Shown: piece by piece, positions 61,785 through 64,000 of the stretch | Position numbering within the stretch: position 1 is the first letter of the stretch | Layout of the letters: each line of letters opens with the position of its first letter | Assembly (NCBI RefSeq): GCF_020171745.1 | Contig: NZ_JAIVAH010000030.1 | Span: 1 to 64,000, forward strand | DNA length: 64,000 nt | DNA from: Prescottella equi | GTDB lineage: Bacteria > Actinomycetota > Actinomycetes > Mycobacteriales > Mycobacteriaceae | Direction: 5' to 3' | The notes under the pieces: model-generated | Told to the model about the DNA's origin: nothing | Databases searched by the model: none | The model's input: only the letters and a program-made list of their open reading frames with translations | Translations under genes and position numbers: made by a program

Positions 61785-63430
61785 CGACGCAGGCCCCGGC
61801 GCTCGAGCAGACCGCGCGGCCCGCCGACGCGTCGACGTCCGATCCGCTCGCGGGCACGTGGACGCTGACCCGGCTGGCGCTGCGGGTCGACCGGATCCGG
61901 CTGCCGGCGTGGGTGATCGCCGTCGGCGGGTCGACGGTGCTGTTGGCGTCCAGCTACCAGAACCTCTATCCCACCCCGGAGTCGCGACAGGCTCGCGCGG
62001 CGCTGATCGAATCGCCCGCCGCGACGGCGCTCGCCGGGCCGGGTTTCGGGTTGTCGGACTACACGCTCGGTGCGATGGTCGCCAACGAGATCGCGGGCAT
62101 GACGATGATCGCCGTCGCGATCATGTCGGTGCTGCTCGTGACGCTGCACCTGCGCACCGAGGAGGAGACCGGACGCGCCGAGATGCTGCGCTCGGGCGTC
62201 GTCGGCCGGTTCGCATCGATCACCTCGGGACTTGTGGTGGTGCTGCTGGCGAACCTGCTGATCGGGCTCGTCCTGGGCCTCGGGCTGACCGCGGTCGGGC
62301 TGCCGGCGCTGGGGTCGTGGAACCTCGCCGCGGGCGTGTTCATGGTGGGCCTCGCGTTCGGCGCGACGTCGGCGCTGTTCTCCCAGGTCACCGAGCATGC
62401 CCGCACCGCAAGCGGATTGGGGCTCGTCGCGGTCGCCGTCGCGTATCTGCTGCGCGCGATCGGTGACGTCCGCGCCAAGGAGGACGGCAGCGTGTGGTCG
62501 TGGCTGTCGCCGATCGGCTGGGCGCAGTCGACGCGCGCCTACGTCGACGAGCGCTGGTGGCCGCTGCTGCTCGGGCTCGCGGCGGTGGTCGTCGGCGTCG
62601 TGCTCGCGTACCTGGTGGTGGGACGACGCGACGTCGGGGCGGGTCTGGTCGCGCCGCGGGGCGGCCGGCCGCGCGCGAGTGGCGCGCTGACCGGGATCAC
62701 CGCGCTGACGGTGCGGATGCAGCGCAACCAGATCGCCGCGTGGGCCGTCGGCGTCGCGGCGCTGGCCTTCCCGATCGGTGCGCTGGGTCAGCAGGTGGCG
62801 GACTTCGTCAACCAGGATCCGCGGCTGGCCGACCTGCTGCCGGGCGGTGAGGGCAACGCCGCGCAGGGCGCGTTCGCGCTGTACCTGGTGTTCCTGGCGA
62901 TCATGGCGTGCATGTACGCGATGACCGCGGTGCAGTCGGCCCGCAACGAGGAGACGTCGGGACGGGCCGAGGACGTGCTCGCGGGCCCGGTGTCGCGGTG
63001 GCGGTGGCTCGGTGCGCAACTCGCGGTGATCAGTGTCGCGACGTCGCTGATCGTGCTGGCCGCCGGCGCCGCGATGGGGGTCACCGCGGCGGCGACACTG
63101 CACGACGGCTCGATGTTCGGTCGGCTCGTCGGCTCGGCGGCGAACTTCCTGCCGGCGACGATGACGGTGATCGCGCTGACCGCCGCGGTGTACGCGTGGT
63201 TCCCGCGCCTGCTGGCGGTGGTCTGGGTGTACCTGGGCTACGCACTGGTGATCGGCATGTTCCTCGAGGTGCTGCCCGACTGGACCGGCTGGGCGTCGCC
63301 GTTCCACTTCACGCCCAACATGCCGGCCGCCGAGTTCGACATCGTGCCGGTGATCGTCCTGCTCGTGATCGCGGCCGCACTGTACGCGCTGGCGCTGGTC
63401 GGCTTCCGCCGCCGCGACATCCAGTCCTGA
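61781..63430 (+). CDS. ABC exporter permease (Rv1217c-like)
   Basis: The 549-aa permease has about 12 helices in two similar halves, each starting with a helix after a basic or Thr-rich stretch ([20 protein letters not shown] and [20 protein letters not shown]), and [15 protein letters not shown] / [15 protein letters not shown] as a repeated coupling motif. This duplicated layout matches two-half permeases of actinobacterial antibiotic exporters. ATG 61781 overlaps the ATPase stop. Substrate unknown. Confidence 0.9.
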   Translation: MTTQAPALEQTARPADASTSDPLAGTWTLTRLALRVDRIRLPAWVIAVGGSTVLLASSYQNLYPTPESRQARAALIESPAATALAGPGFGLSDYTLGAMVANEIAGMTMIAVAIMSVLLVTLHLRTEEETGRAEMLRSGVVGRFASITSGLVVVLLANLLIGLVLGLGLTAVGLPALGSWNLAAGVFMVGLAFGATSALFSQVTEHARTASGLGLVAVAVAYLLRAIGDVRAKEDGSVWSWLSPIGWAQSTRAYVDERWWPLLLGLAAVVVGVVLAYLVVGRRDVGAGLVAPRGGRPRASGALTGITALTVRMQRNQIAAWAVGVAALAFPIGALGQQVADFVNQDPRLADLLPGGEGNAAQGAFALYLVFLAIMACMYAMTAVQSARNEETSGRAEDVLAGPVSRWRWLGAQLAVISVATSLIVLAAGAAMGVTAAATLHDGSMFGRLVGSAANFLPATMTVIALTAAVYAWFPRLLAVVWVYLGYALVIGMFLEVLPDWTGWASPFHFTPNMPAAEFDIVPVIVLLVIAAALYALALVGFRRRDIQS

Positions 63431-63448
63431 CCGGCCCGGGAGGTCGCC

Positions 63449-64000
63449 GTGCCCGACATCGAATACCGACTCCCCCAGCAGCTCCGGTTGCGCACCGACC
63501 TCCCCGGGCCGGGGTCGCTGGCTCTCGCGACCCGTCGCCACGCGGCGGTGGGAGCGTGCGTCGCGTCGTCGGTCCCGGTGTACGCGGCGGACGCGGACGG
63601 CGGTGTCATCGTCGACGTGGACGGCAACTCGCTGATCGATTTCGGCTCGGGCATCGCGGTGACCGGCACCGGGGCGTCCAATGCCGCGGTGGCCGCGGCG
63701 ATCGGCGAGCAGGCGACGCGGTTCACCCACACGTGCTTCATGGTGACCCCGTACGAGGAGTACGTGGCGGTCTGCGAGCGCCTGGTCGCGCTCACCCCCG
63801 GAGAGCACGAGAAGCGGGCGGTGCTGTTCAACAGTGGCGCCGAGGCCGTCGAGAACGCCGTGAAGATCGCCCGTCATGCCACCGGACGCGACGCCGTCGT
63901 CGCGTTCGACCACGCTTATCACGGCCGCACCAACCTGACGATGGCGCTGACGGCGAAGAACCTGCCGTACAAGGACGGGTTCGGCCCGTTCGTTCCCGAG
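63449..64000 (+). CDS. gabT: 4-aminobutyrate aminotransferase, 5' part (cut by window end)
   Basis: The frame from GTG 63449 is open to base 64000 (184 codons). It encodes the N-terminal part of a class III aminotransferase: DADGGVIVDVDGNSLIDFGS near 47, FTHTCFMVTPYEEYVAV near 92, VLFNSGAEAVENAVKIAR near 123 and FDHAYHGRTNLTMALT near 150. This matches GabT, which converts GABA to succinic semialdehyde; the PLP lysine lies beyond the window. GGAGG is 5 nt upstream. Only 18 nt separate it from the permease gene, so it may be co-transcribed. Confidence 0.88.
   Translation, partial: MPDIEYRLPQQLRLRTDLPGPGSLALATRRHAAVGACVASSVPVYAADADGGVIVDVDGNSLIDFGSGIAVTGTGASNAAVAAAIGEQATRFTHTCFMVTPYEEYVAVCERLVALTPGEHEKRAVLFNSGAEAVENAVKIARHATGRDAVVAFDHAYHGRTNLTMALTAKNLPYKDGFGPFVPE

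Noticed and set aside
61424-63922. Long minus-strand frame opposite the ABC permease
   Set aside because: Composition is Arg/His/Gln-rich with no domain; the plus-strand permease has matching helices and repeated coupling motifs.
1-64000. tRNA, rRNA, IS element, prophage or integrase island
   Set aside because: I found no tRNA-like cloverleaf with CCA context, no transposase, and no phage gene. XerC is the chromosomal dimer-resolution enzyme by context. Covariance search would be needed to exclude a short RNA.

Overview
The window is high-GC actinobacterial chromosome, almost certainly Rhodococcus sensu lato (Nocardiales). Evidence: housekeeping blocks run in the order familiar from Mycobacterium tuberculosis (dxr-rip1-ispG-GNAT; rlmN/cdsA-frr-pyrH-tsf-rpsB; xerC, siderophore-interacting protein, dprA-yifB-yraN, DUF2469-rnhB-lepB-rplS; lppW-like gene, trmD-rimM-KH-rpsP; lprD/DUF3817-rdgB-rph-Rv1339-rhomboid-P1 peptidase-DUF2017-clpS, divergent from pncB and dinG). 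GTG starts, 1-4 nt stop/start overlaps and leaderless promoters are frequent. A nine-gene Flp (Tad) pilus locus matches my recollection of the rpl pilus locus of Rhodococcus (Prescottella) equi, so R. equi or a close relative is my best guess. I could run no database search.

Layout. 1-4.0 kb: acyl-CoA synthetase divergent from a GAF/LuxR regulator, a dispanin-like membrane protein, and an NTF2-fold protein behind a consensus KstR operator. 4.0-12.9 kb: the Flp pilus locus (TadC, a vWA-TadB fusion, TadA, CpaE, CpaB, TadG-like, TadE, Flp pilin, divergent prepilin peptidase). 12.9-17.5 kb: GNAT, ispG, rip1, dxr. 17.7-24.5 kb: DUF2631, Tat-exported PhoD-type phosphatase, rlmN, LapA-like protein, CitE-like lyase, secreted lipase, methyltransferase. 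24.4-28.7 kb: cdsA, frr, pyrH, tsf, rpsB. 29-32.6 kb: M23 protein, xerC, Bcr/CflA exporter and a siderophore-interacting protein behind a 52-bp palindrome containing IdeR-like boxes. 32.6-40.2 kb: LEM-3-like GIY-YIG protein, FAS1-like dehydratase, dprA-yifB-yraN, a small unknown gene, DUF2469, rnhB, lepB, rplS. 40.3-48.5 kb: accessory genes inserted between rplS and trmD (membrane protein plus formylglycine-generating enzyme, GAP protein, Tex, LppW-like lipoprotein, transglutaminase, flavin amine oxidase). 48.5-50.5 kb: trmD-rimM-khpA-rpsP. 50.8-60.8 kb: the lprD-to-dinG block. 60.9-64 kb: an ABC exporter pair and the 5' part of gabT, cut by the window end.

How genes work together: dxr and ispG supply two MEP-pathway steps; rpsB/tsf/frr/rlmN/rpsP/rimM/trmD/rplS form a dispersed translation set; pncB-pncA is a translationally coupled NAD-salvage pair; the pilus genes make one secretion and assembly machine. 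The most interesting points are the vWA domain placed on TadB rather than TadG, the 52-bp palindrome before the siderophore gene, the KstR site on a leaderless NTF2-fold gene, an FGE without a visible sulfatase, and at least 14 genes whose -10 box sits 6-8 nt before the start codon.
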